Positions 53,225 to 63,800 of a stretch of DNA of 64,000 nucleotides are shown one piece after another; positions within the stretch are counted from its first letter, which is position 1; each line of letters begins with the position of its first letter. The stretch comes from Smithella sp. (GTDB lineage: Bacteria; Desulfobacterota; Syntrophia; Syntrophales; Smithellaceae). The notes beneath the pieces were generated by a model. It searched no databases. It saw only the letters and a program-made list of their open reading frames with translations, and was not told the origin of the DNA. Location of the stretch: contig JAAZHX010000034.1 of assembly GCA_012510495.1 (NCBI GenBank), positions 1-64,000 of the forward strand. Reading direction: 5' to 3'. A program made the translations under genes and the position numbers.

Positions 53225-55693
53225 ATGAGTCGGAACATTTTAGATGAGCTGTTGGCCGGCGCGGAAAAGCCCAGCCGTTATATCGGCGCGGAAGTCAACG
53301 CCGTCCGCAAGGGAAACGCCGGTGTGCGCTTTCTGCTGGCCTTTCCCGACACCTATGAAGTGGGCATGTCGCATCTGGGCCTGCAAATTCTGTATGCCAT
53401 TTTAAACGCGCTTCCCGATGCGGCCGCCGAAAGATGCTTTGCCCCCTGGCCGGACCGGGAACGGCAACTGCGCGAGCGCCGCCTTCCCCTGACTTCCCTG
53501 GAAACCCAGAGACCCATCGCCGATTTTGATGTGATCGGTTTTTCGCTGCAGTACGAACTGTCCTATACCAATATCCTGACGATGCTGGACCTGGGCGGCA
53601 TCCCGCTTGCGTCAGCCGAGCGGCGCGACGCCCACCCCCTCATTCTCGCGGGCGGCCCCTGCGCGTTCAATCCCGCGCCCCTGGCCGCCCACATCGACGC
53701 CTTTGTCATCGGAGAAGGCGAAGAAGCGGTGGTGGAAATCGCCGACATGCTGGCCGGGAGCAAAAAACAAAAATCCGGAAGGGCCGCCATGCTCGAAGCG
53801 CTGGCAAACCTCGACGGCGTTTATGTTCCGGCCCTGCACAAAAACAAAATCATCAAAAAGCGGAAGGTAACGGATATCAACCACTGGCTTCATCCTGTCT
53901 CGCCGGTGGTGCCGCTGATGCAAACCGTCCACGACCGCATCGTTCTGGAAATCGCCCGGGGCTGCACGCGGGGCTGCCGGTTCTGCCAGGCGGGCATGAT
54001 CTGGCGCCCTTACCGGGAGCGAGACGCGCGGTTGATTTCGGACATGGCCAACCGCACGCTTGCGGCAACCGGTCACGATGAAATATCTCTTCTGGCGCTC
54101 AGCGCCGGAGATTACAGCTGCATCGAGCCGCTCATGCAAACCCTGATGCGGAAGCACGCCGCCGGACGCGTGGCCCTGGCCCTGCCTTCGCTGCGGGTCG
54201 AGACGCTGAGCCGGACGCTGATTGAAGAAATCAGGCGCATCCGTAAAACCAGCTTCACCCTCGCGCCGGAGGCCGGAACGGATAAAATGCGCCGGATCAT
54301 CAACAAAGGCAACACGGCGGAAGATCTGCTGGCATCCGTGGACAACGTCTTTGCCGCGGGATGGAAAGCCGTCAAGCTGTACTTCATGATCGGTCTGCCG
54401 CTCGAAGAAGAAAGCGATCTGAACGGCATTGTAGATCTCGCCTATCAGGCGCTGCGTGCGGCCCGACGCCGGGGCCAGATCACCGTCAGCCTTTCGACAT
54501 TTGTCCCGAAACCGCACACGCCCTTTCAGTGGGAACGGCAACTGTCGATCGACGAAACCTTCACCCGGCAGAATTTCATCCGCCGCCGGATGAACAACCG
54601 CAGCCTGGCCGTCAAGTGGCACGACGCCCGGATGAGCCTGCTGGAAGGCCTGTTTTCCCGGGGCGATGAAAAAATCGCAGCGCTGCTTTTGCGCGCCTGG
54701 CAGAAAGGCTGCCGCTTCGACGGCTGGAGTGAGATGTTCCGCTTCGATCTGTGGCAGGAAGCCCTTGAGGAAACGGAAATCCCGATAAGCGAATACCTGC
54801 GTGAACGCCTTGCAAACGAGTCTCTGCCCTGGGACAATATCGACTGCGGCGTGAGCCGGGATTTTCTGCTGCAGGAAAGGCAAAAGGCCCTTGCGGGAGA
54901 CGCCACGCCGGATTGCCGCTATGAGGCCTGCCAGGATTGCGGCGTCTGCGATTTCAAAGACGTTCAAAATGTTTTTTCAGATGGGGACTTGCCGGCCCCG
55001 ACGGTGGAAACCCTGCCGCCAGCCAAGGCCGTTCCTGAAAAAGTGTATCGCCTGAGCTTTGCCAAAACCGGCCGGGCCCGCTTCCTTTCCCATCTGGAGC
55101 TGGCCGCGTCGCTTGCCCGCGCGCTCAGGCGCAGCTCACTTTCCCTGTGCTACTCGGCAGGCTATCACCCGCATCCCAAAATATCTTTTGCCACCGCCAC
55201 CTCGGTGGGCATGGAAAGCCGGCAGGAATACCTGGACGTCACCGCCCTGGCGTATCCGCAGGATTTGTCGGTCCTGGAAGACGAAATCAACGCGGCCCTG
55301 CCCGACGGCATGGCCATCACGGAACTTCAGGAGCTTTCCTTTGCCGCCCGGGATCTGGCCCGGTCTCTGTGGGGCTTCTCTTATGAACTGATTCTTCCTG
55401 CGGACACGGACGAGGAAAAACTCGGCGTCCTTCTTCAAAGCATCGAAAATTTTCTGGCGGCCGAATCGTTTCCCATTATCAGATTGTCCAAAAGGAAAAC
55501 CGTCACCCGGGACATCCGACCTTTTGTCGAAGCCCTGTTCTTGAACGTCAAAGAAAAAACCGTGACGCTGACCGCGCGACACGCGCAGACCGGCTCCGTC
55601 CGCCCCGTGGATATTTTGAGGCATGTTTTGGGCTTTTCCGAGGAAGAGACGCAGCGGATCGGAGTCGTCAAAATGAAAACGATTCTTGTCTGA
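53225..55693 (+). CDS. Radical SAM / DUF2344 fusion protein (TIGR03960-type)
   Basis: 822 residues: a B12-binding-like N-terminal region (about 1-230), the radical SAM core with CTRGCRFCQAGMIWRP (CxxxCxxC), and a C-terminal DUF2344 domain (about 610-820) as found in TIGR03960/TIGR03936-type proteins. Often these two parts are next to each other or fused, and in other genomes they lie near ribosome or RNase genes, suggesting an RNA-related role. Function not established. A short hypothetical gene precedes it. Confidence 0.88.
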   Translation: MSRNILDELLAGAEKPSRYIGAEVNAVRKGNAGVRFLLAFPDTYEVGMSHLGLQILYAILNALPDAAAERCFAPWPDRERQLRERRLPLTSLETQRPIADFDVIGFSLQYELSYTNILTMLDLGGIPLASAERRDAHPLILAGGPCAFNPAPLAAHIDAFVIGEGEEAVVEIADMLAGSKKQKSGRAAMLEALANLDGVYVPALHKNKIIKKRKVTDINHWLHPVSPVVPLMQTVHDRIVLEIARGCTRGCRFCQAGMIWRPYRERDARLISDMANRTLAATGHDEISLLALSAGDYSCIEPLMQTLMRKHAAGRVALALPSLRVETLSRTLIEEIRRIRKTSFTLAPEAGTDKMRRIINKGNTAEDLLASVDNVFAAGWKAVKLYFMIGLPLEEESDLNGIVDLAYQALRAARRRGQITVSLSTFVPKPHTPFQWERQLSIDETFTRQNFIRRRMNNRSLAVKWHDARMSLLEGLFSRGDEKIAALLLRAWQKGCRFDGWSEMFRFDLWQEALEETEIPISEYLRERLANESLPWDNIDCGVSRDFLLQERQKALAGDATPDCRYEACQDCGVCDFKDVQNVFSDGDLPAPTVETLPPAKAVPEKVYRLSFAKTGRARFLSHLELAASLARALRRSSLSLCYSAGYHPHPKISFATATSVGMESRQEYLDVTALAYPQDLSVLEDEINAALPDGMAITELQELSFAARDLARSLWGFSYELILPADTDEEKLGVLLQSIENFLAAESFPIIRLSKRKTVTRDIRPFVEALFLNVKEKTVTLTARHAQTGSVRPVDILRHVLGFSEEETQRIGVVKMKTILV

Positions 55694-55734
55694 AGACCGC
55701 CCGGCAGTCTGAATATCCGAAAGGAGAAAACAAG

Positions 55735-55860
55735 ATGAAAAATTTCATCAGGATCGGTTTCTGGCTGATGTTGTTCGTCAGCCTTCGGGATGCACAGACG
55801 CGGCCCAAAGCGTATGAAAACGCCATGATGGAGGAGCTTACGGTCATCAGTTTCGAGTAA
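55735..55860 (+). CDS. Small (41-residue) protein with hydrophobic N-terminus
   Basis: ATG 55735 has AAAGGAG at an ideal distance and 41 codons follow: a hydrophobic segment (IGFWLMLFVSL) then a short charged part ending EELTVISFE and TAA. In another frame, between 55782 and 55814, the same bases read PSGCTDAAQSV, which looks like a lipobox plus the start of a mature lipoprotein. Thus the present frame may differ from the ancestral one by two compensating shifts. Probably a small exported or membrane peptide, or a decayed lipoprotein. Confidence 0.5.
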   Translation: MKNFIRIGFWLMLFVSLRDAQTRPKAYENAMMEELTVISFE

Positions 55861-55866
55861 GAACCG

Positions 55867-57864
55867 TTAACCCATCTCCAGCAGGATTTGATTCAGCTCT
55901 TTGATTTCGTCGCGCAGTTCGGCGGCTTTTTCAAATTCCATGTTTTTGGCCGCCAGTTTCATTTCCGCCGTGAGTTTCCTGATTAACGCCGGCAGGTCTT
56001 CTTCCTTCACGGGCAGTTTTCTGGTCTTATCCTCCACCGCAACCGTAACGTAGTCCGCTTCGTAAATGGATCCCAGGATGTTGCTGATCGACTTTTTAAT
56101 GGTTTCGGGAGTGATGTTGTTTTCTTCGTTGTATTTTTGCTGAATGGTCCGGCGGCGGCGGGTCTCGGTAAGACAGGCCTGAATGGATCGCGTGATCTTG
56201 TCGGCATACATGATCACCTTGCCGCCGACATTGCGCGCGGCCCGGCCGCTGGTCTGGATGAGCGAGCGCTCGGAGCGCAGGAATCCTTCCTTGTCGGCAT
56301 CCAGAATCGCCACCAGAGATACTTCGGGGATGTCCAGCCCCTCGCGCAGCAGGTTCACACCTACCAGCACGTCGAATTCTCCCAGCCGGAGATCCCGGAT
56401 AATGCCGACGCGCTCCAGCGTATGAATGTCGGAATGGAGGTAGCGCACACGGACGCCCAGGCCGCTGTAATAGTCCGTCAGGTTTTCCGCCATGCGCTTG
56501 GTCAGCGTCGTCACCAGAACCCTTTCGCCTCTTTCGGCGCGGATGCGGATTTCCCCAAGCAGATCGTCCACCTGCGCGGCCGCGGGCTTGATTTCGATTT
56601 CCGGGTCCATCAGGCCTGTCGGACGAATGATCTGTTCCACGCGGACACTCTGCGCTTTAGTTATTTCATACTGAGCCGGCGTCGCCGAAATATAAATCCG
56701 CTGATTGGGCAGCGCCTCATATTCTTCAAACGTGAGCGGCCGGTTGTCGAGCGCGGAGGGCAGGCGGAAACCGTATTTCACCAGCGTTTCCTTGCGGGAC
56801 CGGTCTCCCCGGTACATGCCCGCGAGCTGCGGCAGCGTGGCGTGGCTTTCGTCAATAATCACCAGCGCGTCTTTCGGCAGATACTCCATGAGGGTCGGCG
56901 GCGGCTCCCCGGGCTTGCGGCCGGTGAGATGGCGGGAATAATTTTCAATGCCCTGGCAGTAGCCCATCTCTTCCATCATCTCCAGATCGAAATGGGTTCG
57001 CTGCTCCAGGCGCTGCGCTTCCAGCAACATGTTTTGTTCCTTATACCGGGCCAGTGTTTCCGCAAGTTCCGTGCGAATGTCGGCCGTCGCCCGTTGGAGA
57101 TTCTGCTGCGTCGTTACATAATGGCTGCCGGGGTAAACGGCGGTTTGCTCCAGCGACCCGATTTTCTTTCCGCGCAGCGGATCAATGACAAAAATCGCCT
57201 CTATGGTATCGCCGAAGAATTCCACGCGCAACGCCTGCTCATCTTCATAGGGAGGAAATATCTCCACGATATCGCCCCGGACGCGGAAGGTGCCGCGGTG
57301 AAAATCGATATCATTGCGCTCATACTGGATTTCAACCAGACGCTTCAAAATATCCTCCCGGGGAATTTCCCTGCCCACTTCGAGATGAACGATCATCCCC
57401 AGATAGGCCTCGGGCGAACCCAGACCGTAAATGCACGACACGCTCGCCACGATGATGACATCGCGCCTCGTCAGAAGCGCGTGAGTGGCCGCGTGACGAA
57501 GCTTGTCGATTTCCTCGTTGATGGCGGAATCCTTTTCAATATAGGTGTCCGTCGCCGGCAGATAGGCTTCCGGCTGATAGTAATCGTAATAGCTGACAAA
57601 ATATTCGACGGCGTTGTCGGGAAAAAGGCCCTTGAATTCTTCATACAACTGCGCGGCCAGCGTTTTGTTGTGTGCAATGACAAGCGCCGGACGGCCCGCG
57701 CGCGCAATCACGTTGGCAACGGTAAAGGTTTTGCCGGAGCCGGTCACCCCGAGCAGCACCTGATGCTCTTTCCCGCGAGCCAGCCCTTCGGCCAGTCTGT
57801 CGACCGCTTGTGGCTGATCGCCGGAGGGAATAAAATCAGTTATGAGTGAAAATTTTTCCATCAT
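55867..57864 (-). CDS. uvrB: Excinuclease ABC subunit B
   Basis: 665 residues from ATG 57864 (57882 possible). P-loop [44 protein letters not shown], and a C-terminal UVR domain (about 625-660; [17 protein letters not shown]). Damage recognition helicase of nucleotide-excision repair. uvrA and uvrC are not in the window. Confidence 0.97.
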   Translation of the reverse strand: MMEKFSLITDFIPSGDQPQAVDRLAEGLARGKEHQVLLGVTGSGKTFTVANVIARAGRPALVIAHNKTLAAQLYEEFKGLFPDNAVEYFVSYYDYYQPEAYLPATDTYIEKDSAINEEIDKLRHAATHALLTRRDVIIVASVSCIYGLGSPEAYLGMIVHLEVGREIPREDILKRLVEIQYERNDIDFHRGTFRVRGDIVEIFPPYEDEQALRVEFFGDTIEAIFVIDPLRGKKIGSLEQTAVYPGSHYVTTQQNLQRATADIRTELAETLARYKEQNMLLEAQRLEQRTHFDLEMMEEMGYCQGIENYSRHLTGRKPGEPPPTLMEYLPKDALVIIDESHATLPQLAGMYRGDRSRKETLVKYGFRLPSALDNRPLTFEEYEALPNQRIYISATPAQYEITKAQSVRVEQIIRPTGLMDPEIEIKPAAAQVDDLLGEIRIRAERGERVLVTTLTKRMAENLTDYYSGLGVRVRYLHSDIHTLERVGIIRDLRLGEFDVLVGVNLLREGLDIPEVSLVAILDADKEGFLRSERSLIQTSGRAARNVGGKVIMYADKITRSIQACLTETRRRRTIQQKYNEENNITPETIKKSISNILGSIYEADYVTVAVEDKTRKLPVKEEDLPALIRKLTAEMKLAAKNMEFEKAAELRDEIKELNQILLEMG

Positions 57865-57920
57865 TGAGCCCAAAGATATCATCCGTAGACGGAGGTTGCC
57901 ATCCTCTGGTCAGAGAGCGC

Positions 57921-57939
57921 GGCCGACCGGGTGTCGGCC
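57921..57939. repeat. Short palindrome (REP-like)
   Basis: Perfect 7-bp stem GGCCGAC/GTCGGCC with loop CGGGT, in the gap between the uvrB and helicase genes. It is flanked by AATGACGC, like REP-type repeats. It could serve as the helicase gene's transcript end. Confidence 0.4.
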
Positions 57940-57984
57940 CGCAATGACGCTTTGAATATCTTTTCCTTCATCTTCTTATTCTGC

Positions 57985-58010
57985 AGGGAACAGTTGCGGC
58001 CGTTCCTTAC
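57985..58010. repeat. Dispersed palindromic repeat, copy 2
   Basis: Second copy of the 25188-25213 repeat (GGGAACAGTTGCGGCCGTTCC plus TTAC), with two internal changes and one changed edge base. It overlaps the stop codon of the minus-strand helicase gene (TAA at 58007-58009), matching the 3'-end position of copy 1. Confidence 0.6.
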
Positions 58011-59995
58011 AGAAACAGCACCGGCTCACGGAGAATCGCCTCCCGCGCTTTCACCGCGCAGGCTGCGGTTTCGGGATGCGTGTCCCGAAGCGCGGCGATC
58101 TGGCGCAGGTTGTCCGCCGTGCGCAGCACCAGCGACGCCATGTCCCCTTCAGCTACGCCGCTTAAGTGAAGCACATCGTCCCATTCCCGCCCCTGTGCCC
58201 AGTAATACATGGCCGCCCCGGCTGAAGGATGAAGCTCCGGGACGGCAAAGCCCGCCGTCGCAAGCCTTTGGAAAAGCGGACGAACCGCGATCAGCATTTT
58301 ACGCAAAACAGCCGTCAGGGCGTGCGGAAATCCTCCGGCGGGAAGCTGCATTTCATCGTCGCGGTCATACGCAAAAACTGCAACCACGGCCGTCAGCAGC
58401 TTTTCATCCCCGGGCAGGGCGTTTTTCCGCAGACATTCGGCAACCGGAAGCGGATGGTCCAGTCTCAGGCGCGCCGCCCAGAAGCCGTCTTCCATCAGCT
58501 TTCCCTCCCGATCGACGAAGCGCTCCTTCTTCAAAAAATTCAGATGCCGGGAAAAATCCCTCCACAGCCGATCGGCGGCGGACAAGCCTCCTCCGGCGGT
58601 TTTGCTTTGCTGCCAGGCGGCAAAAGATCTTTCAAATATCTTCTTCACATCGGCTGGTGTCTGCGACAATAAAAGATTCAGAACCATGGCAAAGTCGTTC
58701 TTCAACCTGCTGGCAATATCCTCCGGCGCAGCGGACAGCATTCTTTTAACATGAGCCAATTCCATGAACCGTCCGGGAACCGCCAGCATGAAGCCGATGT
58801 TGTCCTGCCCGCGCCGGCCGGCACGTCCGATCATCTGGCGGAATTCCGTTGCCGACAGGGGCGCGAAGTCGCGGCCGTTGAACTGGTCGGAATTGAACAG
58901 CACGATCGTTCTGGCGGGAAAATTCACGCCGGCGGCCACCGTGGTCGTTGCAAAAATAGCCCGCAGGCGCCCTCTGTTCATCATCTCTTCCACCAGCAGT
59001 TTCCAGGCCGGAAGCTGCCCGCCGTGATGCGCGGCCAGCCCGGACGACCGGAGCGCCTTGATCTGGCGATGGCTGCCGAGCGAGGGAAACTTTTCCAGCA
59101 GGTTATCCAGGTCGTCGGTAAACTCGCCGTGATTTTTCATGGGCGGAAGACCCGCCCGGCAGGTAAGAGCCGTGTCGCATTCCGCGCGCGATTTCAGAAA
59201 GAAGATGGCCGGCAAAAGGTTAAATCTCTCCAGAACCCGGATGATCCCCGCGTAATCCGGCGGGCGGCCCGAACGATGCCGCGATGGGTCTCTTTTAAAA
59301 AATTCGCAAACCGCCGGCGCGGCCTTTTTCCCTTCCAGAAAGGGATGAAGACATCCCGAAGGATGCAGGAACATCGGGTACAGCGGCACGGGACGCTTTT
59401 CCTCGCGGATCACGGCGCAGGGCTTTTTCCGGATGGACTCCAGCCAGGCGGCAATTTCTTCGCCGTTTCCGATGGTGGCGGAAAGTAAAAGCATGTTCAC
59501 GCGCGCCGGCAGATAAATCAGAATTTCTTCCCAGACCACGCCCCGGTCGGCGTCTCCGAGATAGTGCGCCTCATCAAGAATCACCAGATCACAGTTTAAA
59601 TCCTCCCCCCGGTGCATGGCGTCGTAGAGCTGGTTGCGCAGAATTTCGGTTGTGCCGACGATAATCGGGGCCTCGGTATTTTCCTTGGCGTCACCGGTGA
59701 TAATGCCGACGTTTTCGGGATCGAAATGCAGGCCGAACTCCACCCACTTGGAATTGGAAAGCGCCTTGAGCGGCGAGGCATACCAGGCGCGCCCGCCTTT
59801 TTCCATGACCGACAGGATTCCCTCCCTTGCGATCCAGGTCTTCCCGGAGCCGGTCGGCGCCATCACCAGGCAGTCGTTTTGCCGGATGGCAGCGAGCGCC
59901 CGCGTCTGGAACTCATCCGGAACGAAAGGCGTCGGATGCGGTTTGCCGATTTTTGCCAGAACGCTTTTGAGCGGAGAGGCAATCTCCGGCTTCAT
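58007..59995 (-). CDS. Ski2-like DEAD/DEAH-box helicase
   Basis: 662 residues from ATG 59995 with AAGGG five bases upstream; the frame opens 31 codons earlier (60088) with no ribosome site and a basic, non-conserved stretch. Motif I APTGSGKT, motif II DEAH, motif III SAT, a helicase C-terminal domain with IGRAGRRG, and a long C-terminal part with helical repeats. It resembles the Ski2/Mtr4/HelY group of RNA/DNA helicases. Its substrate is not known. The neighbours give no context. Confidence 0.88.
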   Translation of the reverse strand: MKPEIASPLKSVLAKIGKPHPTPFVPDEFQTRALAAIRQNDCLVMAPTGSGKTWIAREGILSVMEKGGRAWYASPLKALSNSKWVEFGLHFDPENVGIITGDAKENTEAPIIVGTTEILRNQLYDAMHRGEDLNCDLVILDEAHYLGDADRGVVWEEILIYLPARVNMLLLSATIGNGEEIAAWLESIRKKPCAVIREEKRPVPLYPMFLHPSGCLHPFLEGKKAAPAVCEFFKRDPSRHRSGRPPDYAGIIRVLERFNLLPAIFFLKSRAECDTALTCRAGLPPMKNHGEFTDDLDNLLEKFPSLGSHRQIKALRSSGLAAHHGGQLPAWKLLVEEMMNRGRLRAIFATTTVAAGVNFPARTIVLFNSDQFNGRDFAPLSATEFRQMIGRAGRRGQDNIGFMLAVPGRFMELAHVKRMLSAAPEDIASRLKNDFAMVLNLLLSQTPADVKKIFERSFAAWQQSKTAGGGLSAADRLWRDFSRHLNFLKKERFVDREGKLMEDGFWAARLRLDHPLPVAECLRKNALPGDEKLLTAVVAVFAYDRDDEMQLPAGGFPHALTAVLRKMLIAVRPLFQRLATAGFAVPELHPSAGAAMYYWAQGREWDDVLHLSGVAEGDMASLVLRTADNLRQIAALRDTHPETAACAVKAREAILREPVLFL

Positions 59996-60088
59996 GAAAA
60001 CCCTTGACTGCGGACGTCCGGTTTTTCGTCCGGAAACCGGATACTTGCACCGGAAGGGAATTTTTTTGCGGGGACTCTTTTCTTCCAT

Positions 60089-60382
60089 GGTGATTTGCTT
60101 TTAGCACAGCCGTCCATAATGGTAAAGCCCGGCCGACGGTCACGGAGGCACTGTCAAAATCGTTCAATGTTTTATTCGCTTTTGAACAGATATTGAACGT
60201 TTCTTTAAAACAGAACGAAATGTTTCATTCTGCCAAAACCGCGCGATTGTTTTATCTGTTTATAATACTCAAATTAAATCATATAGATATAAAATATTTT
60301 CCAGGCATTGTTCCTCTGGCATGCTTATTTCATAATAAAAGGCAGAAAGACGAAGCACCAGTGAAAAAGGAGGAACGGAATC
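60089..60382. promoter_or_regulatory. Regulatory gap upstream of the small membrane protein
   Basis: About 290 AT-rich bases without a gene. Inverted repeats lie at CGTTCAAT (60161-60168) with ATTGAACG (60192-60199), and an imperfect palindrome GAACGAAATGTTTCATTC (60213-60230). They look like operator sites for a DNA-binding regulator. A TATAAT-type box with a poor -35 is at about 60260. The regulator is not known. Confidence 0.4.
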
Positions 60383-60658
60383 ATGAAAAAAATCGTTCAA
60401 ACAGCTCTTTTGTCCGGCTTCATTGTTCTGATCACGGCAACGTTCGGTTTTGCCCAGTTCAGCACCGGAACACATTCCGCATTCCCCTTCTTTCATTTGG
60501 GCTGCCTGATTGTCGGCGGATTGATTATAGTTTCCCTGAAGCGCAAATACGACAAACTCTATTTGAGTGAAGCCATCGGTTCATTTGCCCTTTACGCCAT
60601 TCTGGTCGCTCTTTTTACGGCGCCGGTCGTCGATGCCATTAAGACAATGATCGCATAA
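60383..60658 (+). CDS. Small membrane protein of unknown function
   Basis: 91 residues, with AGGAGG at good distance. A signal-like hydrophobic stretch (about 7-24, ending FAQ), then two more membrane segments (about 37-52 and 65-84), with KRKYDKLY between. The ends and the central loop are conserved-looking, but no family is recognised. The gene has its own regulatory gap and a strong terminator, so it is a single-gene unit. Confidence 0.75.
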   Translation: MKKIVQTALLSGFIVLITATFGFAQFSTGTHSAFPFFHLGCLIVGGLIIVSLKRKYDKLYLSEAIGSFALYAILVALFTAPVVDAIKTMIA

Positions 60659-60683
60659 ACCCTTCCCTCCACATATAGTAGTA

Positions 60684-60717
60684 AAAGCCCCCGCGCTTTC
60701 TTCAGGCGGGGGTTTTT
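60684..60717 (+). terminator. Intrinsic terminator after the small membrane protein gene
   Basis: Perfect 7-bp stem CCCCCGC/GCGGGGG (60688-60694 and 60706-60712), 11-base loop, then TTTTT. It is about 30 bases after the stop. Confidence 0.9.
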
Positions 60718-60738
60718 ACGTCCGGCATGAAAAAACAC

Positions 60739-60767
60739 TTTACAGCCTTGGGAATTTCAATTAATAA
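60739..60767 (+). promoter_or_regulatory. Promoter for ppdK
   Basis: TTTACA (60739-60744, five of six), 17-base spacer, TAATAA (60762-60767). It is about 50 bases before the ppdK start. Confidence 0.5.
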
Positions 60768-60817
60768 GCTTCGCGTTTAGGTTTTCAATTAAGTTCTTTC
60801 TAAAGGAGATAAAAGAT

Positions 60818-63800
60818 ATGGCTAAAAGAGTGTACACTTTCGGGAAAGGCATCAATGAAGGCCGGGCTGACATGAAAAACCTTCTCGGCGGCAAGGGGGC
60901 AAACCTGGCCGAAATGTCAAATCTGGGAATTCCTGTGCCCGCGGGATTCACGATCACCACGGACGTGTGCGTGGACTTTTACAAGAACAACAAACAGATG
61001 TCCGCCGGCCTGGACAGGGAAGTGGAAACGGCTTTAAAGAAAGTCGAGAAAACAATGGGCGCGACCTTCGGCGATCCGGCCAATCCTCTTCTGCTTTCCG
61101 TCCGCTCCGGCGCCCGCGTGTCCATGCCCGGTATGATGGACACCGTTTTGAACCTGGGCCTGAACGATGAGACGGTCGAGGGCATCATCCGCCAGTCCGG
61201 CAACGAACGGTTCGGCTGGGATTCCTACCGCCGTTTCATCCAGATGTACGGCGATGTCGTCATGGGGCTCAAACCGGAAGACAAGGACGCGCACGACCCG
61301 TTTGAGGAAGTCATGGACGCGTTGAAAGACGAAAAAGGCATCAAGGCCGATCTGGACATGACGGTTGACGATCTCAAGGAACTGGTCGCCCGGTTCAAGA
61401 AACTGATTGTGGAAAAGCTGGGCAAGGAATTTCCGACCGATCCCAAAGAGCAGCTCTGGGGCGCCATCGGCGCGGTTTTCATGTCCTGGAACACGCCGCG
61501 CGCCATCCTGTACCGCAAGATGAACGGCTTTGACGACAACTGGGGCACCGCCGTCAATGTCCAGGCCATGGTTTTCGGCAACCGCGGTGAAAGCTGCGCC
61601 ACGGGCGTAGCCTTCACGCGCGACCCGGCTACCGGCGAAAATCTTTTCTACGGCGAATACCTGATCAACGCCCAGGGCGAAGACGTCGTCGCCGGCATTC
61701 GCACCCCACAGCAGGTCACCAAGGAAGGCTCCCTGCGCTGGGCCAAAGACAACAACGTCACCGAAGAGGAACGGGTCGCAAAATATCCTTCGCTGGAAGA
61801 ATATATGCCCGCCGCCTACGCAGAGCTGGTCAAGGTTTACACCAGGCTGGAGAAGCATTACAAAGAAATGCAGGACATCGAGTTCACCATTCAGGACCAG
61901 AAGCTCTGGATGCTTCAGACCCGCACCGGCAAGCGCACCGCCGCCGCCGCGGTGAAAATCGCGGTCGATATGGTCGAGGAAAAGCTCATCGACAGGAAAG
62001 CGGCACTCTTGCGCATCGAGCCCGCATCTCTGGATCAACTGCTCCACCCGACATTTGACCCGGCGGCAACCCGCAACGTCATTACCAAGGGTCTGCCCGC
62101 CTCTCCCGGCGCGGGAACCGGACGCGTGGTATTTAACGCAGACGATGCGGAGGAGTGGAGCCGCCGCAAGGAAAAAATCATCCTGGTGCGCATTGAAACT
62201 TCGCCGGAAGATTTAAAAGGCATGTCGGCGGCGCAGGGTGTGCTGACGCAGCGCGGCGGCATGACCTCGCACGCGGCGGTCGTCGCCCGCGGCATGGGCA
62301 AATGCTGCGTCTCGGGATGCGGCGAACTGGACATCAGCTATTCGCAGAAAACCATCAAGGTCAACGGAAATATCATTAAGGAAGGAGACTACATCTCGTT
62401 GGACGGTTCCACGGGTGAAGTGATGCTGGGCGAAGTGAAAACGATCCCCGCGCAGCTTTCCGGCAACTTCGGCATCATCATGCGGTGGGCCGACGAAGCC
62501 AAGAAGCTGGGCATCCGCACGAACGCCGACACGCCGCACGACGCGGCCGTCGCCCGCGATTTCGGCGCGCAGGGCATCGGCCTTTGTCGCACCGAACACA
62601 TGTTCTTTGAAGGCGAACGCATCAAGGCCGTGCGCGAAATGATTCTGTCCGACAGCCTGGAGGGCCGCAAAAAAGCGTTGGCCAAACTGCTCCCCATGCA
62701 GCGCGAGGACTTCTACGGCATTTTGAAAGCCATGGAAGGCTACGGCGTCACCATCCGTCTGCTCGACCCGCCTCTGCATGAATTCGTTCCGCATGAAGAA
62801 AACGCCCAGATGGAAATGGCCCGCGAACTAGGCATCTCCATCGACGCCGTCAAAGCCAAAATCGTGTCGCTTCACGAATTCAACCCGATGCTGGGCCACC
62901 GCGGCTGCCGCCTGGGCATCACCTTCCCGGAAATCACGGAAATGCAGGCCCGCGCCATCTTTGAAGCCGCCTGCCAGCTCGTCCGCGAAGGCGTGGACGC
63001 CAAGCCCGAAGTCATGGTCCCGCTGGTCGGCGCCGTGAAGGAACTAGCCTCGCAGAAAGCCATCATCGTCGAAACCGCTCAAAAAGTCATGGAAGAAACG
63101 GGCGTAAGCGTCGAATACTCCGTGGGCACGATGATCGAAGTGCCGCGCGCGGCTGTCACAGCCGATGAAATCGCTAAAGAAGCGGCGTTCTTCTCCTTCG
63201 GCACCAACGATCTCACGCAGATGACCTTCGGCTACAGCCGCGACGACGCCGGCAAGTTCCTGCCCGACTATATCGCCCAGAAGATCCTGCCCGTCGATCC
63301 GTTCCGCGTGCTCGACCGTGACGGCGTGGGCCAGTTGGTCCAGATGGCCGTGGCCAAGGGCCGGGGCGTCAATCCGAAGCTGAAAGTCGGCATCTGCGGC
63401 GAACACGGCGGCGAACCGAGCTCCATCGAGTTCTGCCATCTGACCGGCCTCAACTACGTAAGCTGCTCGCCGTTCCGGGTGCCCATCGCGAGGCTCGCCG
63501 CTGCTCAGGCCGCGCTGAAAAATCCGTCCCCCGCGAAAAAAGCGGCGGCCAAAGCAACCGACAAAATCCTGGCCAAGGCCAGGACGCTGATCAGCAGCGC
63601 CAAAGCGGTAAAGAAAGCCGTTGCCGTGGCCGTGAAAACAGCCAAAGCCAAACCGGCAGCGAAGAAACCGGCGGCGAAAAAAGCTGTTGCGGAAAAACCG
63701 ATCGTGAAGAAGGTGGCAGCCAGGAAACCAGTTGCCAGGAAAGTGATTGCTAAAAAAACGATTGTGAAAAAAACAGCGCCGAAGAAAGCCGTCGTAAAGA

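Noticed and set aside
56137-57849. Long plus-strand frame opposite uvrB
   Set aside because: uvrB on the minus strand has all family motifs; this frame is its shadow.
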